64,000 nucleotides of DNA from Scatosoma sp045614565 (lineage in GTDB: Bacteria > Bacillota > Clostridia > Christensenellales > Borkfalkiaceae). The stretch lies in assembly GCA_045614565.1 (NCBI GenBank), contig JAZLDG010000102.1, positions 27,660 through 91,659 of the forward strand, written 5' to 3'. Under the pieces are notes generated by a model. That model was not told where the DNA came from. It saw only the letters and a list, made by a program, of their open reading frames with translations, and made no database searches. Below, one piece after another: positions 8,988 to 18,032 of this stretch (positions within the stretch are counted from its first letter, which is position 1; each line of letters begins with the position of its first letter). The translations under genes were made by a program, and so were the position numbers.

Positions 8988-9791
8988 TTATAATAAACAT
9001 TCATCGTTTTTATATTGTGAGGGAGTTTTGCCTAATATTTTTTTAAATAATCTTTCAAAATATATAGGATTATTAAAACCATATTTTATAGAAAGCTCTT
9101 TGATTGTGAGATTTTTATTATATAGGAGTTCTTGCGCACAGTTTTGAATGGTGATTTTATTTTTATAAATAATTGGCGAGTCGCCTGTTTCTTGTTTAAA
9201 TAAACAATAAAACCGAGAAGGACTTAAATTGCAAAGGAGTGCGAGGTCTTCAACGGAGAATTTCTTTTTATGATTTTTTTGGATATATGTGATAGCAGGC
9301 AAAATAGCTGTATTAATGGGTTGTAGTTCATTTAACCTAATATTTTGAAGTAGGTTACCGCAAAGGCCGAAGAATGCGGAGAGAGCAAGAAAAGAATCAG
9401 TCGTTTTGCTAAATTGATACTGTTCAATCTTCTTTAATAAAGAGTATAGATGATTAAAGTTTGTATTATCAAGGCTTTGAATAGGGATGGATTTGTTTAA
9501 CAAAGGATCGTTTTTAGGTGAAAAGGAAAAGTGTAGAGAATGAAAAATTGTTTTAGGATTGGCTTTCCATTGTGCAACGTACATTGTGTTCTTAGGAATA
9601 AAGAGTATATCGCCTGTTTTCAAGAATATTGTTTCGTTGCTTGTTTCAATAATTCCTTCGCCTTCTAACATAAACACGAAGTTGTGACAAGGACGCGGTT
9701 GTTTGGAATAATCATATTTTTCGTTCTTATTATGAGTATATTTTATGGACAATAATAGAGAGAGAATTTCTTGTATTTGTAAGTGAATCAT
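8988..9791 (-). CDS. AraC-family transcriptional regulator (first)
   Basis: A 267-residue protein: an N-terminal cupin-type sensor domain (HNFVFMLEGEGII, GDILFIPKNT) that would bind a sugar-like ligand, and a C-terminal pair of helix-turn-helix motifs (about 170-262; FSVEDLALLCNLSPSRFYCLFK and ELSIKYGFNNPIYFERLFKK). It is divergent from the operon beginning at 9909 with 117 bp between the starts, where a strong promoter lies, so it most likely activates that operon in response to its substrate. AT-rich codon use. Ligand unknown. Confidence 0.9.
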   Translation of the reverse strand: MIHLQIQEILSLLLSIKYTHNKNEKYDYSKQPRPCHNFVFMLEGEGIIETSNETIFLKTGDILFIPKNTMYVAQWKANPKTIFHSLHFSFSPKNDPLLNKSIPIQSLDNTNFNHLYSLLKKIEQYQFSKTTDSFLALSAFFGLCGNLLQNIRLNELQPINTAILPAITYIQKNHKKKFSVEDLALLCNLSPSRFYCLFKQETGDSPIIYKNKITIQNCAQELLYNKNLTIKELSIKYGFNNPIYFERLFKKILGKTPSQYKNDECLL

Positions 9792-9847
9792 AATGCCTCA
9801 TAGTAGAATAGGTTTGTATTTTAGTAGTATTATAATATTATAAATGC

Positions 9848-9876
9848 TTGAAAAAAAATTGTCAATTGTTTATAAT
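9848..9876 (+). promoter_or_regulatory. Promoter of the SDR/dehydroquinase-like operon
   Basis: TTGAAA (9848-9853), 17-bp spacer, TATAAT (9871-9876). An AATTGTCAATTGTTTATAA stretch overlapping the spacer and -10 is a possible AraC contact site. Ribosome binding site GCGAGGATATC lies further down before ATG 9909. Confidence 0.75.
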
Positions 9877-9908
9877 AGAATTACAAAAAATAAAGCGAGG
9901 ATATCTTT

Positions 9909-10673
9909 ATGACTTTTAAAGGGAAGGTTGCGGTTGCGACTGGCGCGGCTTCGGGAATGGGATTTTTGTTCGCGCAAAACTTTGCTGAGCTTAGCGGAAA
10001 CGTTGTGCTTTGCGATGTAAATGAAAGTGTTTTAAAAGAAAAAGTAGAAGAAATCAATGCAAAAGATAAAGGTAAAGCAATAGGCGTTGTGTGTGATGTT
10101 CGGGATTATAAGCAAGTTTGTAATGCGAGAGATAAAGCAGTGGAAACATTTGGTTCAATTGACGTTATGGTAAACTTTGCGGGCGGGACAGCTGTTCGAA
10201 TGCAAAAAGTAGATAGGCAGAAATATTCCGAATTCCCTGACGTTCCAATAGATGTGTACGATTGGGGACTTGACGTTAATTTGAAAGGACCTTTTTACTT
10301 TGCGCACGCAGTTCTTTCACAAATGCGAAAACAAAAGAGTGGACTAATTATTAATATCGGCTCGATTACAGGTGCAGAAGGGGATGGCTACGGAATGGAT
10401 TATCCCACGGCAAAAGCGGGGCTTATGTATGGTTTGACAAAATCCATTGCTCAGTTTGGTGCAAAGTATAATATTCGTTGCGTATGTGTTTCTCCCGGAC
10501 CCGTTTTAACGCGTGCGAATATGGCGAATATGAAAACGTTGCTGGGCAGAGCGGCTGAACCACAGGAAATTATAGATTTGTGTTTATTTTTAGCTGGCGA
10601 AAAAGGACAGTTTATCAACGGCGAAAATATTATGATGGACGGCGGAAGAAACGCAATGGGACGGTGGAATTGA
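9909..10673 (+). CDS. Short-chain dehydrogenase/reductase
   Basis: A 254-residue classical SDR. The cofactor loop is TGAASGMG near the N terminus, followed by NFAGG, the catalytic serine in NIGSITGAEG and the catalytic pair in YPTAK. Such enzymes oxidise or reduce a sugar, polyol or ring hydroxyl with NAD(P). It is the first gene of a five-gene operon; the next ATG is 2 bp after its stop, so the two are translationally linked. The partner (a dehydroquinase-like enzyme) suggests the SDR makes a keto compound that the partner then dehydrates or cleaves; that order is inference. Confidence 0.9.
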   Translation: MTFKGKVAVATGAASGMGFLFAQNFAELSGNVVLCDVNESVLKEKVEEINAKDKGKAIGVVCDVRDYKQVCNARDKAVETFGSIDVMVNFAGGTAVRMQKVDRQKYSEFPDVPIDVYDWGLDVNLKGPFYFAHAVLSQMRKQKSGLIINIGSITGAEGDGYGMDYPTAKAGLMYGLTKSIAQFGAKYNIRCVCVSPGPVLTRANMANMKTLLGRAAEPQEIIDLCLFLAGEKGQFINGENIMMDGGRNAMGRWN

Positions 10674-10675
10674 CG

Positions 10676-11437
10676 ATGAAGAAGAGTTTTTTGAATACGA
10701 ACACACCGTTTATTACGGAAATGGTGCAAGTGCCGACGGCAAAGCGTGCGGAATGTTGTATAAGAAACGCCATCGCTGACGGTGCAACGGCAATCGGTTT
10801 TCAAATGCAAGTTTTAGAGAAACAATTTAGAACGGAAGAGATATTGACTTCCATTTTCGATGTCGCAGAAGATAAGCCTATTTATTTTACGAACTACCGT
10901 AGCGGATTGAATACGGGGATGTGCGACGATGAACTTATGAACGGTTTATTTTTGGGGTTGAAATGCGGGGCGACGCTCGTAGATGTTATGGGCGATACTT
11001 TTTGCCCTGCGCCCGAAGAATTAACGACGAATGAAGAGGCAATTAAGAAGCAAATGCAGTTTATCGACGAAATCCATAAAAAGGGTGGCGAAGTGCTTAT
11101 GTCGTCGCACGTTTACGAATTCCGACCTGCAGAACGGGTTTTGGAAATGGCGGTCGAACAACAACGCCGTGGAGCGGATATCGTCAAGATTGTGACGGGC
11201 GCAAATACGCAAGAAGAACAGCTTGAAAATTTACGTATTTGCAATCTTTTAAAACAAGAACTCAAGGTACCATTTTTGTTTTTATCGGGTGGGACCCACA
11301 GTTGTTTGCATAGAATGGTGGGACCAGCCCTTGGCGTTTGTATGTGGCTTTGTTTTCGTGAGTATGATGAAACGACATACCCTGGACCGCCTCTTTTATC
11401 CAACGTCTTAAAAATTAAGCAAGGATTAAAACTTTAG
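10676..11437 (+). CDS. Divergent type I 3-dehydroquinate dehydratase-like enzyme
   Basis: A 253-residue protein resembling class I dehydroquinases (AroD), which use a Schiff-base lysine. The catalytic His (H145 in SSHVYEF) and Lys (K171 in GADIVKIV) are present with spacing close to the family's. The usual substrate-carboxylate residues are changed: the ELRVD strand reads GFQMQVL and the FRTxxEGG loop reads NYRSGLNTG. This suggests a related beta-elimination or aldol reaction on a different substrate. The start ATG at 10676 is 2 bp after the SDR stop; an earlier in-frame start would overlap the SDR. Housekeeping AroD is unlikely given the context. Confidence 0.75.
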   Translation: MKKSFLNTNTPFITEMVQVPTAKRAECCIRNAIADGATAIGFQMQVLEKQFRTEEILTSIFDVAEDKPIYFTNYRSGLNTGMCDDELMNGLFLGLKCGATLVDVMGDTFCPAPEELTTNEEAIKKQMQFIDEIHKKGGEVLMSSHVYEFRPAERVLEMAVEQQRRGADIVKIVTGANTQEEQLENLRICNLLKQELKVPFLFLSGGTHSCLHRMVGPALGVCMWLCFREYDETTYPGPPLLSNVLKIKQGLKL

Positions 11438-11450
11438 GAGGTAAAGAGAA

Positions 11451-12491
11451 ATGCTGTTAAAGAACGTAGAAATTTTGATGAATAATAAACTGCAAAATAG
11501 AGACTTCGACTCTTATGCCGTTTATGTTAAAGTGGGGGAAAACGAGTATGTAATTATGTCGGAAAATGTCAACGAGGATACGTATTTCGATATAGCAAGT
11601 TGCGGAAAAATTCTTGTTACCACACCGCTAATATTACAATCAATTGATAAGGGACTTTTGTCGCTGGATAGCACGTTAGAAGAATTTTTTGATAATGTGC
11701 CTGTCGATAAAAAGAATATCACGATAAAGCATCTTTTAACGCATACTTCGGGGATTGTAAGACATAATTATTCCAAAGCGATGCACAGCGAGATTGCAAA
11801 AGAGATATTAGGGCAACCTTTGAAGTATGAAACGGGAAAGAATTGTCAGTATTCGTGTTCGGGGATGGTTTTACTTGGTTTTATTCTTGAAAAAATTCAT
11901 GGGGACACGCTGGAAAATCTTTTTGAGAAATTCTTGAAAAAGCCGCTTGGCTATACGAGAAGTAAATTTAATATCGAGTTAGATGAGCCGAATATGGCAG
12001 TTTGTTACCGAAGCGAAAACGTAGACGATTTGGCACATCCTTGGGACGACGAGAATATTCGCGTATTGCAAACCTCGGCAGGCTCTGGCGGACAGTTTTT
12101 TACTTTTGCCGACATCAAGAAGTTTGCAAATGCTGTACTGTCAAAAGACGAAAGGCTGTATTCCCGAAAGATGTTCGATATCTCGGAACAACAATATGCA
12201 CCCGATTGCGCAAGCACGTCGAGGGGGCTTGGTTGGCTGTATGTGGACGAAAAATATTCTCAAACGGGAAAACTTTTTTCTAAAGGTAGTTTCGGGCATT
12301 GTGGTCATAGTGGGCAAAGTATCTTTTTTAATCGAGAAAAGGATATGTGTGTGGTCATTTTGACAAATGCAACTCGTTTTTTGAATATGCGTTCGGGGTT
12401 TAAAGGCTATAATTACGGCAAAATTATGAAAATGCGAGAAGAAATCCATAACGCGATTTATGCGGATTTAACCGAGCAAGAGCTACTGTGA
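11451..12491 (+). CDS. Serine hydrolase of the beta-lactamase (class C-like) family
   Basis: A 346-residue protein with the acylation motif SCGK (S50, K53), a second element at YSCSG (in place of the usual YxN) and a third near GHCGHSG. Members of this superfamily act as esterases or peptidases as well as beta-lactamases. There is no signal peptide, so a periplasm-facing antibiotic-resistance role is unlikely; an esterase acting on an imported acylated sugar fits the operon better (inference). Ribosome binding site TAGGAGGTAAAG, 13 bp after the previous stop. Confidence 0.85.
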   Translation: MLLKNVEILMNNKLQNRDFDSYAVYVKVGENEYVIMSENVNEDTYFDIASCGKILVTTPLILQSIDKGLLSLDSTLEEFFDNVPVDKKNITIKHLLTHTSGIVRHNYSKAMHSEIAKEILGQPLKYETGKNCQYSCSGMVLLGFILEKIHGDTLENLFEKFLKKPLGYTRSKFNIELDEPNMAVCYRSENVDDLAHPWDDENIRVLQTSAGSGGQFFTFADIKKFANAVLSKDERLYSRKMFDISEQQYAPDCASTSRGLGWLYVDEKYSQTGKLFSKGSFGHCGHSGQSIFFNREKDMCVVILTNATRFLNMRSGFKGYNYGKIMKMREEIHNAIYADLTEQELL

Positions 12492-12497
12492 TAGAAG

Positions 12498-13757
12498 ATG
12501 ATGGTTTTTGAAGAAGAATTAAAAAATATCTATCGCCTAAAAGTGCCGTTTGAAGATTTATATACTTCGGTGTTTTTGATAAAGACCAAGCAAGGCAATG
12601 CGCTCGTCGATTGTGCAACCTATGCAAGCGATGTGGACGACTATATTGTGCCTGCGTTAAGCATACTTGGATTACGTTTAGAGGATATTGCGTATTTAAT
12701 TTTAACCCATAATCACGGCGACCACATAGGCGGAAAAACAAGAGCTTTAGAGCTTGCACCGAATATAGAAATTGTGCAGGCAAATCGTCCTATTTCATTG
12801 AACGGGATAACTATGTATGAGATGAAAGGGCATACGCTGGATTGTATCGGCGTGTTGGATGAGCGTAGCGGTACGCTGATTACAGGCGACGGTTTGCAGG
12901 GCACAGGGATAGAAAAATATCGTTGCTCCCTTGAAAGCAAAGAAGAATACTTAAAGACGATAGCAAAGATTGAAAAAGATGAAAGAATAGAAAACATTCT
13001 CTTTTCTCACGCTTACGAGCCGTGGCATAAAGACGGCGCGTTCGGACGAGAGGAAGTAGAAAAATGTTTGCTTGATTGTGAGGAGTTTCTCGTGAATAAA
13101 CCATATATAAGCATTTTAGGCGATAGCATAAGTACTTTTGAGGGATATTCTAATAATATCAAACGTAACACCACCACGAAAGACAATGCGGTATATTATG
13201 GTGGAGAGGGACATACGGGAAGTACATATCCATTTTTCGTAGAGAATTGTTGGTGGTATAAAAGCGCACAACAGGCTGGTTTACGTATTCTCGTCAACAA
13301 TTCTTGGTCGGGGGATAGAGTTTGTCAGTTGGGGCAATTTCGATGCGAACAGTTACATTCCGACGTTTTAAAAATTGAACCTGACATTATTGCCGTGTAT
13401 ATTGGTATTAACGACTATAATCATGGATTAAGCATAGAAGATTTTGCCAAGTATTACACTTCAATGGTTGAAAAAATAAGGCTAAAGTACAAGTCAAAAG
13501 TTTTTCTGTTTACGCTATTACCGAATGGAGTGTGCTTGGATCATGGTAGAACTTTAACTGATTTGCCTTCGTTCAATCAACAAATTAAAGAGATCGCCGA
13601 ACGATATAATTGTACGGTTGTAGATTTATATAAGAATAGCGGTATTACAGAAATAAATTACGATCAATTTATGTTTGATGGAAAATTACATCCAAATGTG
13701 CAAGGGCACGATAGGATAGCAAACTGCTTTATAAAAACAATAAAAGGAGAAATATAA
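12498..13757 (+). CDS. MBL-fold hydrolase fused to SGNH/GDSL esterase
   Basis: A 419-residue two-domain protein. Residues ~1-185 form a metallo-beta-lactamase-fold hydrolase with the metal motif THNHGDHIGG (H71, H73, D75, H76). Residues ~200-419 form an SGNH hydrolase: nucleophile in LGDSIS (S210), YIGINDY block, and the Asp/His end in FDGKLHPN (D394, H398). Both would be hydrolases, so one polypeptide could remove two ester, lactone or thioester groups. It begins 6 bp after the preceding stop and ends 2 bp before the next gene. No export signal. Partner substrate unknown. Confidence 0.88.
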   Translation: MMVFEEELKNIYRLKVPFEDLYTSVFLIKTKQGNALVDCATYASDVDDYIVPALSILGLRLEDIAYLILTHNHGDHIGGKTRALELAPNIEIVQANRPISLNGITMYEMKGHTLDCIGVLDERSGTLITGDGLQGTGIEKYRCSLESKEEYLKTIAKIEKDERIENILFSHAYEPWHKDGAFGREEVEKCLLDCEEFLVNKPYISILGDSISTFEGYSNNIKRNTTTKDNAVYYGGEGHTGSTYPFFVENCWWYKSAQQAGLRILVNNSWSGDRVCQLGQFRCEQLHSDVLKIEPDIIAVYIGINDYNHGLSIEDFAKYYTSMVEKIRLKYKSKVFLFTLLPNGVCLDHGRTLTDLPSFNQQIKEIAERYNCTVVDLYKNSGITEINYDQFMFDGKLHPNVQGHDRIANCFIKTIKGEI

Positions 13758-13759
13758 AA

Positions 13760-14740
13760 ATGAAAGCGATTGTAATCAATAAGCAGGACCAAAGTTTAAG
13801 TTATACGGACGTAGCGAATCCCGTAGTCAAAGCAGGTGAAGTTTTAATAGAAACCTACGCGGCGGCGTTAAACCGTGCAGATTTATTGCAAAGAGAAGGG
13901 AATTATCCTCCGCCCCCTGGATGTCCCGAATGGCCTGGGTTAGAAGTCGCAGGGATTATCAAAGAGGTAGCCACCGATGTTACCAAATGGAAAGTAGGCG
14001 ATAAAGTTTGCGCGTTGCTTGGCGGTGGTGGATATGCGGAATACGTTACTGTTCCTGCGGAAATGGTTATGCCGATTCCCAACGGTTTAAGCTATGCGGA
14101 GGCGGCGGCTATCCCCGAAGTGTATATGACGGCGTATTTGAACTTGTTCTACGTCGGACAAGCGAAAGCGGGGGAAACGCTTTTGATGAACGCGGGCGCA
14201 AGCGGGCTTGCAAGTGCGGTAATTCCTATGGCAAAAGCGTTTGGGCTTCGCGTTATTACTACCGTTTTGGGACAAGACAAGGTAAAGGAAGTTGCGTATC
14301 TTAATGCGGATAGAGTAGTGGATACGACGACGGAAGATATTGTAGAAGTATTAAAGGAAGAAGAACAAAACGGGCATCCCGTAAACCTTGCAATTGACTG
14401 CTTGGCTGGCGAAGTGTTAGGCAGATGCTTGAAATATGTGGCGCGCGGTTGCAGATGGATTCAAATTGCGTCTCTCGCTGGGGATATGTCCGCGGTCGAT
14501 TTCAGAAATATTTTCGTAAAGAATATCCGTATTATTGGTAGCACATTGAGAAGTAAAACCCCCGATGAAAAAGGACAGCTTTTGAGCGAGCTAGTAGAAA
14601 AGACTTGGGGCAAGTTTGAAAGCGGGGAAATTAAATTGAAGATTTATAAAACATTTCCTTTACAACAAGCAGACGATGCGCAACAAGTGCTTTACCGCGG
14701 GGAAAACGTTGGGAAAGTGGTGTTGATTGTCAAAGAATAA
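13760..14740 (+). CDS. Zinc-independent quinone oxidoreductase (PIG3-like MDR)
   Basis: A 326-residue medium-chain reductase. It matches the NAD(P)H:quinone oxidoreductase/PIG3 subfamily: NRADLLQREGNYPPPPG near residue 38, GLEVAGII, and no catalytic zinc cysteines. These enzymes reduce quinones or enones with NADPH. It is the last gene of the operon, 2 bp after the MBL-SGNH gene, and ends before a strong terminator. Together with the SDR and dehydratase-like enzyme it could reduce a double bond made by dehydration (inference). Richer in GCG/CGC codons than its neighbours. Confidence 0.9.
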   Translation: MKAIVINKQDQSLSYTDVANPVVKAGEVLIETYAAALNRADLLQREGNYPPPPGCPEWPGLEVAGIIKEVATDVTKWKVGDKVCALLGGGGYAEYVTVPAEMVMPIPNGLSYAEAAAIPEVYMTAYLNLFYVGQAKAGETLLMNAGASGLASAVIPMAKAFGLRVITTVLGQDKVKEVAYLNADRVVDTTTEDIVEVLKEEEQNGHPVNLAIDCLAGEVLGRCLKYVARGCRWIQIASLAGDMSAVDFRNIFVKNIRIIGSTLRSKTPDEKGQLLSELVEKTWGKFESGEIKLKIYKTFPLQQADDAQQVLYRGENVGKVVLIVKE

Positions 14741-14822
14741 GGGGCGTAGATGTTTATTAAAAGCATGTTGGCATTCTTTGTAATTATAAATAGGAAATTG
14801 AGTTGTTATTATTAACGAACAA

Positions 14823-14857
14823 AAAATACTACGGTAAACCGCCGTAGTATTTTCTTT
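14823..14857. terminator. Bidirectional terminator between convergent genes
   Basis: AAAATACTACGG (14823-14834) pairs with CCGTAGTATTTT (14842-14853), then TCTTT; it serves the operon ending at 14740 and the AraC gene ending at 14871 on the other strand. Confidence 0.9.
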
Positions 14858-14870
14858 ATAGTGATAACTT

Positions 14871-15647
14871 TTAAATTTGGGTTAAATACTCTTTCGGGGA
14901 CACGCCAACGTTCTTTTTAAAAAAACGACTGAAATAACTGATATCAAAGAACCCCGATTCTAAAGCAGCATCGCTGACTGTGTAAAAACCCGAGCTTAAT
15001 AATTCCTTAGCTCGTTTTAGTTTTAAACTGTTGATATATTTCACAGGAGAACAACCGTAACAGCTAAGGAATAATCTGCGGAAATATTCATAGCTAAATC
15101 CGCATAATTCACTCAATTTTTCAACACTTATGGATTCATCCGTATAATGCTTATGTATATAGGAAATGGCAGGTTCAAGTAGTGCTTGTTTGAAATTGGG
15201 CGAGTAAGGACGAACGTAGTTGTTCCGCAGGATATATAGTATTTTATATAATTCTGATTTACAGAGAAGGTCGTAACCCTCCGTTTTGCGTCGCCATGCC
15301 TTTTCTGCGTTTTTGTATGCTTGGATAACTTCATCAGCGCTTTTTACAGGAAAAACGAACGGTTCAAAAGTAGCGTCCTCAATCCATTGGAAATTGATAC
15401 AATACGTAGCGCCGGGGGTGGTCGATATAACGGTATAAGTTGAATTTTTCGGAAGATAAATAAAATCGTATTTTTTGACGACGTATTTTCTTCCGTCGCT
15501 GAAAGCATATACTTTCTCTCCTCCGCAGTTCAAAGCAAGCCCGTGCGAATGTCGGTTTGTATGAACTGCGCCACCCATACTGGGGGCAACCCAACAAGCT
15601 AATATGATGTCGGTTATGTTGTGATTTGTATTTATAAATTTTTCCAT
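14871..15647 (-). CDS. AraC-family transcriptional regulator (second)
   Basis: A 258-residue protein with an N-terminal cupin sensor (KYVVKKYDFIYLPKNST) and two helix-turn-helix motifs at the C terminus (SVEKLSELCGFSYEYFRRLF and AALESGFFDISYFSRFFKK, ending GVSPKEYL). It is divergent from the glycyl radical enzyme operon, start to start 126 bp. That operon's promoter has a perfect -10 but no good -35, the usual sign of activator dependence, so this protein is the likely activator. Its start has AAAAGGAGCA ahead of it. Confidence 0.9.
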   Translation of the reverse strand: MEKFINTNHNITDIILACWVAPSMGGAVHTNRHSHGLALNCGGEKVYAFSDGRKYVVKKYDFIYLPKNSTYTVISTTPGATYCINFQWIEDATFEPFVFPVKSADEVIQAYKNAEKAWRRKTEGYDLLCKSELYKILYILRNNYVRPYSPNFKQALLEPAISYIHKHYTDESISVEKLSELCGFSYEYFRRLFLSCYGCSPVKYINSLKLKRAKELLSSGFYTVSDAALESGFFDISYFSRFFKKNVGVSPKEYLTQI

Positions 15648-15736
15648 AAAATGCTCCTTTTGCTTTAATTATAACATTTTAGTTGTGAAAAAGTCAAATG
15701 GTTTTGAAATAGACATTTACTTTTTTATTCTTCTGC

Positions 15737-15742
15737 TATAAT
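15737..15742 (+). promoter_or_regulatory. -10 element of the glycyl radical enzyme operon
   Basis: A perfect TATAAT preceded by TGC. No acceptable -35 lies 16-18 bases upstream, which fits activation by the divergent AraC protein. Its position also excludes the in-frame start at 15741 and supports ATG 15774. Confidence 0.6.
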
Positions 15743-15773
15743 GATAGTAACCAACATGGAGGTAAGGAAATTT

Positions 15774-18020
15774 ATGTTTAAAACTTTTGAAACGGATAGA
15801 AACTTTATTGAAGAAAAATATCACAAAAAGAATGAACCGTTTGATCCCTATCGTCGAATGGCTTATCACGGCTGGAATTGTCCTGAAAATACGGGACTTT
15901 CGGTGGACGATATCAAAAAAGGATTAGTAGCTGTTGCAAAACAATATGAGGTTAAATCGCACGAAGTTCAAAAGGCTCGTGCAATAGAGTATATATTAGA
16001 AAATACGCGCATTGATATAAACGAGCACGATTATTTCCCTTTGATTTATACTTGGAATAGAGAATTACGGGCGACGACTTTCGACAAATGGAAGACGGAG
16101 ATGTTCGATACGCTAATCCCTGAAGCAACCCCCACTTACAATCTTTTTAACGAATCGGGTGCGGTGTCTATGTGGCCCGATTTCGACCACGTAATACCCG
16201 ATTGGAAAAGCATTTTTTCTCTTGGTTTTGTCGGCTTGAAAGATAGAGCGTGCAGTTATCGAGATAGGTTGTTAAAAACACAAGGCGAACTTACGGAAGA
16301 ACAAATAGCGTATTTTGATGGCATTGAAATTGAATACGGCGCAATTATTCGATTTATCGAAAGGCTTTATAAATTATCGTTGGAAAAGGAAAATGAAAAA
16401 GCAAAACTCATTCAAAACGCTTTGTTACATTTATCTAAAGGCGCGCCGACGAATACGTATGAAGCGATGCTGACGATTTACTTGTATTTTATGATTTCCG
16501 AATCGATTGATTGTTATCAAGTGCGTTCGCTTGGCAACGGCTTGGATTTTTCCTTGTATCCTTTCTATGAAAACGATATTAAAAACGGAACGTTTACGAG
16601 AGAAGAAATTAAAGAATTGCTTGCATACTTTATGATGCAATGGCAGGCAATCGGCAATTATTGGGGGCAACCGTTTTACCTCGGCGGTACGGATAAAAAT
16701 GGGAAAACGAAAGTCAACAATTTAACGAATGATATTATCGACGTGTATTCCGAGCTTGGTATTTATAATCCTAAAATTCAAATCAAATATAACGACAATA
16801 TCCCCCTTGATTTTCTACAAAAAATTTTATCGGACGTTCGCCAGAATAAAGGTAGCTATGTGTTCAGTTGCGAGCCGGGTATGATAAAAGCAATTATGTC
16901 TTACGGCGCGAGCTGGGAAGAAGCGCAAGATTTTGATATTCGCGGTTGCTATGAAACGGGCGTGCGCGCGAACGAAGTGTCTACGTCGGCGGGTTATATT
17001 AACGCTTTGAAAGCCATTGAATATGCTTTTAATCAAGGCTTTGATAAACGTATCGGGAAACAAGTAGGCGTAAAAACGCCTGAAATTACAAACACTACGA
17101 CGTTTGAAGAATTTTATAACGCCTTTATTGCACAATGGTCGTATTTGATGGAAACGTCTATCGATATTTCAAATGCTTTTGAAAAATATTTAAGTTACGT
17201 GAACCCGTCGTCAATGTATTCGGCAACCATTGAGCATAGTTTAAAACAAGGGAAAGATGCGTATCAAAGCGGTGTTAAATTTAATAATTCTCATATGCTC
17301 AGCTGTGGCTTTGCCAGTGCGGTAGATGCAGTGATGGCAGTATACGAATTGATTTTTGAAAAACAAATAACAAATTTTGAAGAATTAAAATCGGCGCTCG
17401 ATAATAATTGGGTTGGCTATGAAAAATTGCATTTCAAGGCAAAAAATTGCAAACATAAATACGGGAATGGTGATGAATTAGCAGATCGTTACGCGGAAGT
17501 ATTGGCAAGGTATTATGCGATGAAAGTTGGGAATCGTCCAAATGCACGTGGTGGCGTTTATAAGCCTATATTGCATACGGCAATGCAATTTGCTTGGCAA
17601 GGCAAAAAAACGCTTGCTACCCCAGAAGGCCGAAGAGCAGGCGAAGAAATGTCTAAAAATGCTTCGCCCTCTATCGGCGCGGATCGGAATGGCGCAACGG
17701 CTTTGCTTTCTTCCGCGATAAAATTGAACCCGTCTACCTATACAGAATCTTTCTGCATTGACGTAATGTTGCACCCTACCGCCGTGCAGGGTCAAGACGG
17801 ACTTGTTGCAATGAAAAGTTTATTAGACGTATATTTAAAAAATGACGGTATGAGCTTACAGTTTAACGTATTCAACGCCGATACTTTGCGAGATGCACAG
17901 TTGCACCCCGAAAAATATGAAAATTTGCAAGTTCGCGTTTGCGGCTGGAACGTGCTTTGGAATAATTTGCCTAAAGAGCAACAAGATGCGTATATTGAAA
18001 GAGCGGAAAACATTATTTAA
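15774..18020 (+). CDS. Glycyl radical enzyme of unknown substrate (PFL/dehydratase superfamily)
   Basis: A 748-residue protein. The glycyl radical loop is near the C terminus (VRVCGWNVLWNNLP, G724). The active-site cysteine is in RGCYETG (C392) with Glu two residues on (E394), the Cys-x-Glu pattern of diol, choline and related eliminases; pyruvate formate-lyase has two adjacent cysteines instead. It is shorter than most of the family (about 790-850). The start at 15774 has GGAGGTAAGG 8 bases ahead. A dedicated radical SAM activase is encoded in the same operon at 22083. The companions are lactonases and esterases, so a sugar acid, lactone or polyol substrate is my inference. Confidence 0.92.
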   Translation: MFKTFETDRNFIEEKYHKKNEPFDPYRRMAYHGWNCPENTGLSVDDIKKGLVAVAKQYEVKSHEVQKARAIEYILENTRIDINEHDYFPLIYTWNRELRATTFDKWKTEMFDTLIPEATPTYNLFNESGAVSMWPDFDHVIPDWKSIFSLGFVGLKDRACSYRDRLLKTQGELTEEQIAYFDGIEIEYGAIIRFIERLYKLSLEKENEKAKLIQNALLHLSKGAPTNTYEAMLTIYLYFMISESIDCYQVRSLGNGLDFSLYPFYENDIKNGTFTREEIKELLAYFMMQWQAIGNYWGQPFYLGGTDKNGKTKVNNLTNDIIDVYSELGIYNPKIQIKYNDNIPLDFLQKILSDVRQNKGSYVFSCEPGMIKAIMSYGASWEEAQDFDIRGCYETGVRANEVSTSAGYINALKAIEYAFNQGFDKRIGKQVGVKTPEITNTTTFEEFYNAFIAQWSYLMETSIDISNAFEKYLSYVNPSSMYSATIEHSLKQGKDAYQSGVKFNNSHMLSCGFASAVDAVMAVYELIFEKQITNFEELKSALDNNWVGYEKLHFKAKNCKHKYGNGDELADRYAEVLARYYAMKVGNRPNARGGVYKPILHTAMQFAWQGKKTLATPEGRRAGEEMSKNASPSIGADRNGATALLSSAIKLNPSTYTESFCIDVMLHPTAVQGQDGLVAMKSLLDVYLKNDGMSLQFNVFNADTLRDAQLHPEKYENLQVRVCGWNVLWNNLPKEQQDAYIERAENII

Positions 18021-18032
18021 GTGAGATAAAAA

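Noticed and set aside
11451..12491. Antibiotic resistance beta-lactamase
   Set aside because: No signal peptide, the second motif is YSC instead of YxN, and it is in a metabolic operon; an esterase role is more likely.
15741..15773. Earlier in-frame ATG for the glycyl radical enzyme
   Set aside because: It lies inside the -10 element at 15737-15742; the ATG at 15774 has GGAGGTAAGG at proper distance.
15774..18020. Ordinary pyruvate formate-lyase
   Set aside because: It has a single Cys with Cys-x-Glu instead of two adjacent cysteines, and its activase has the ferredoxin-like insert typical of eliminase partners.
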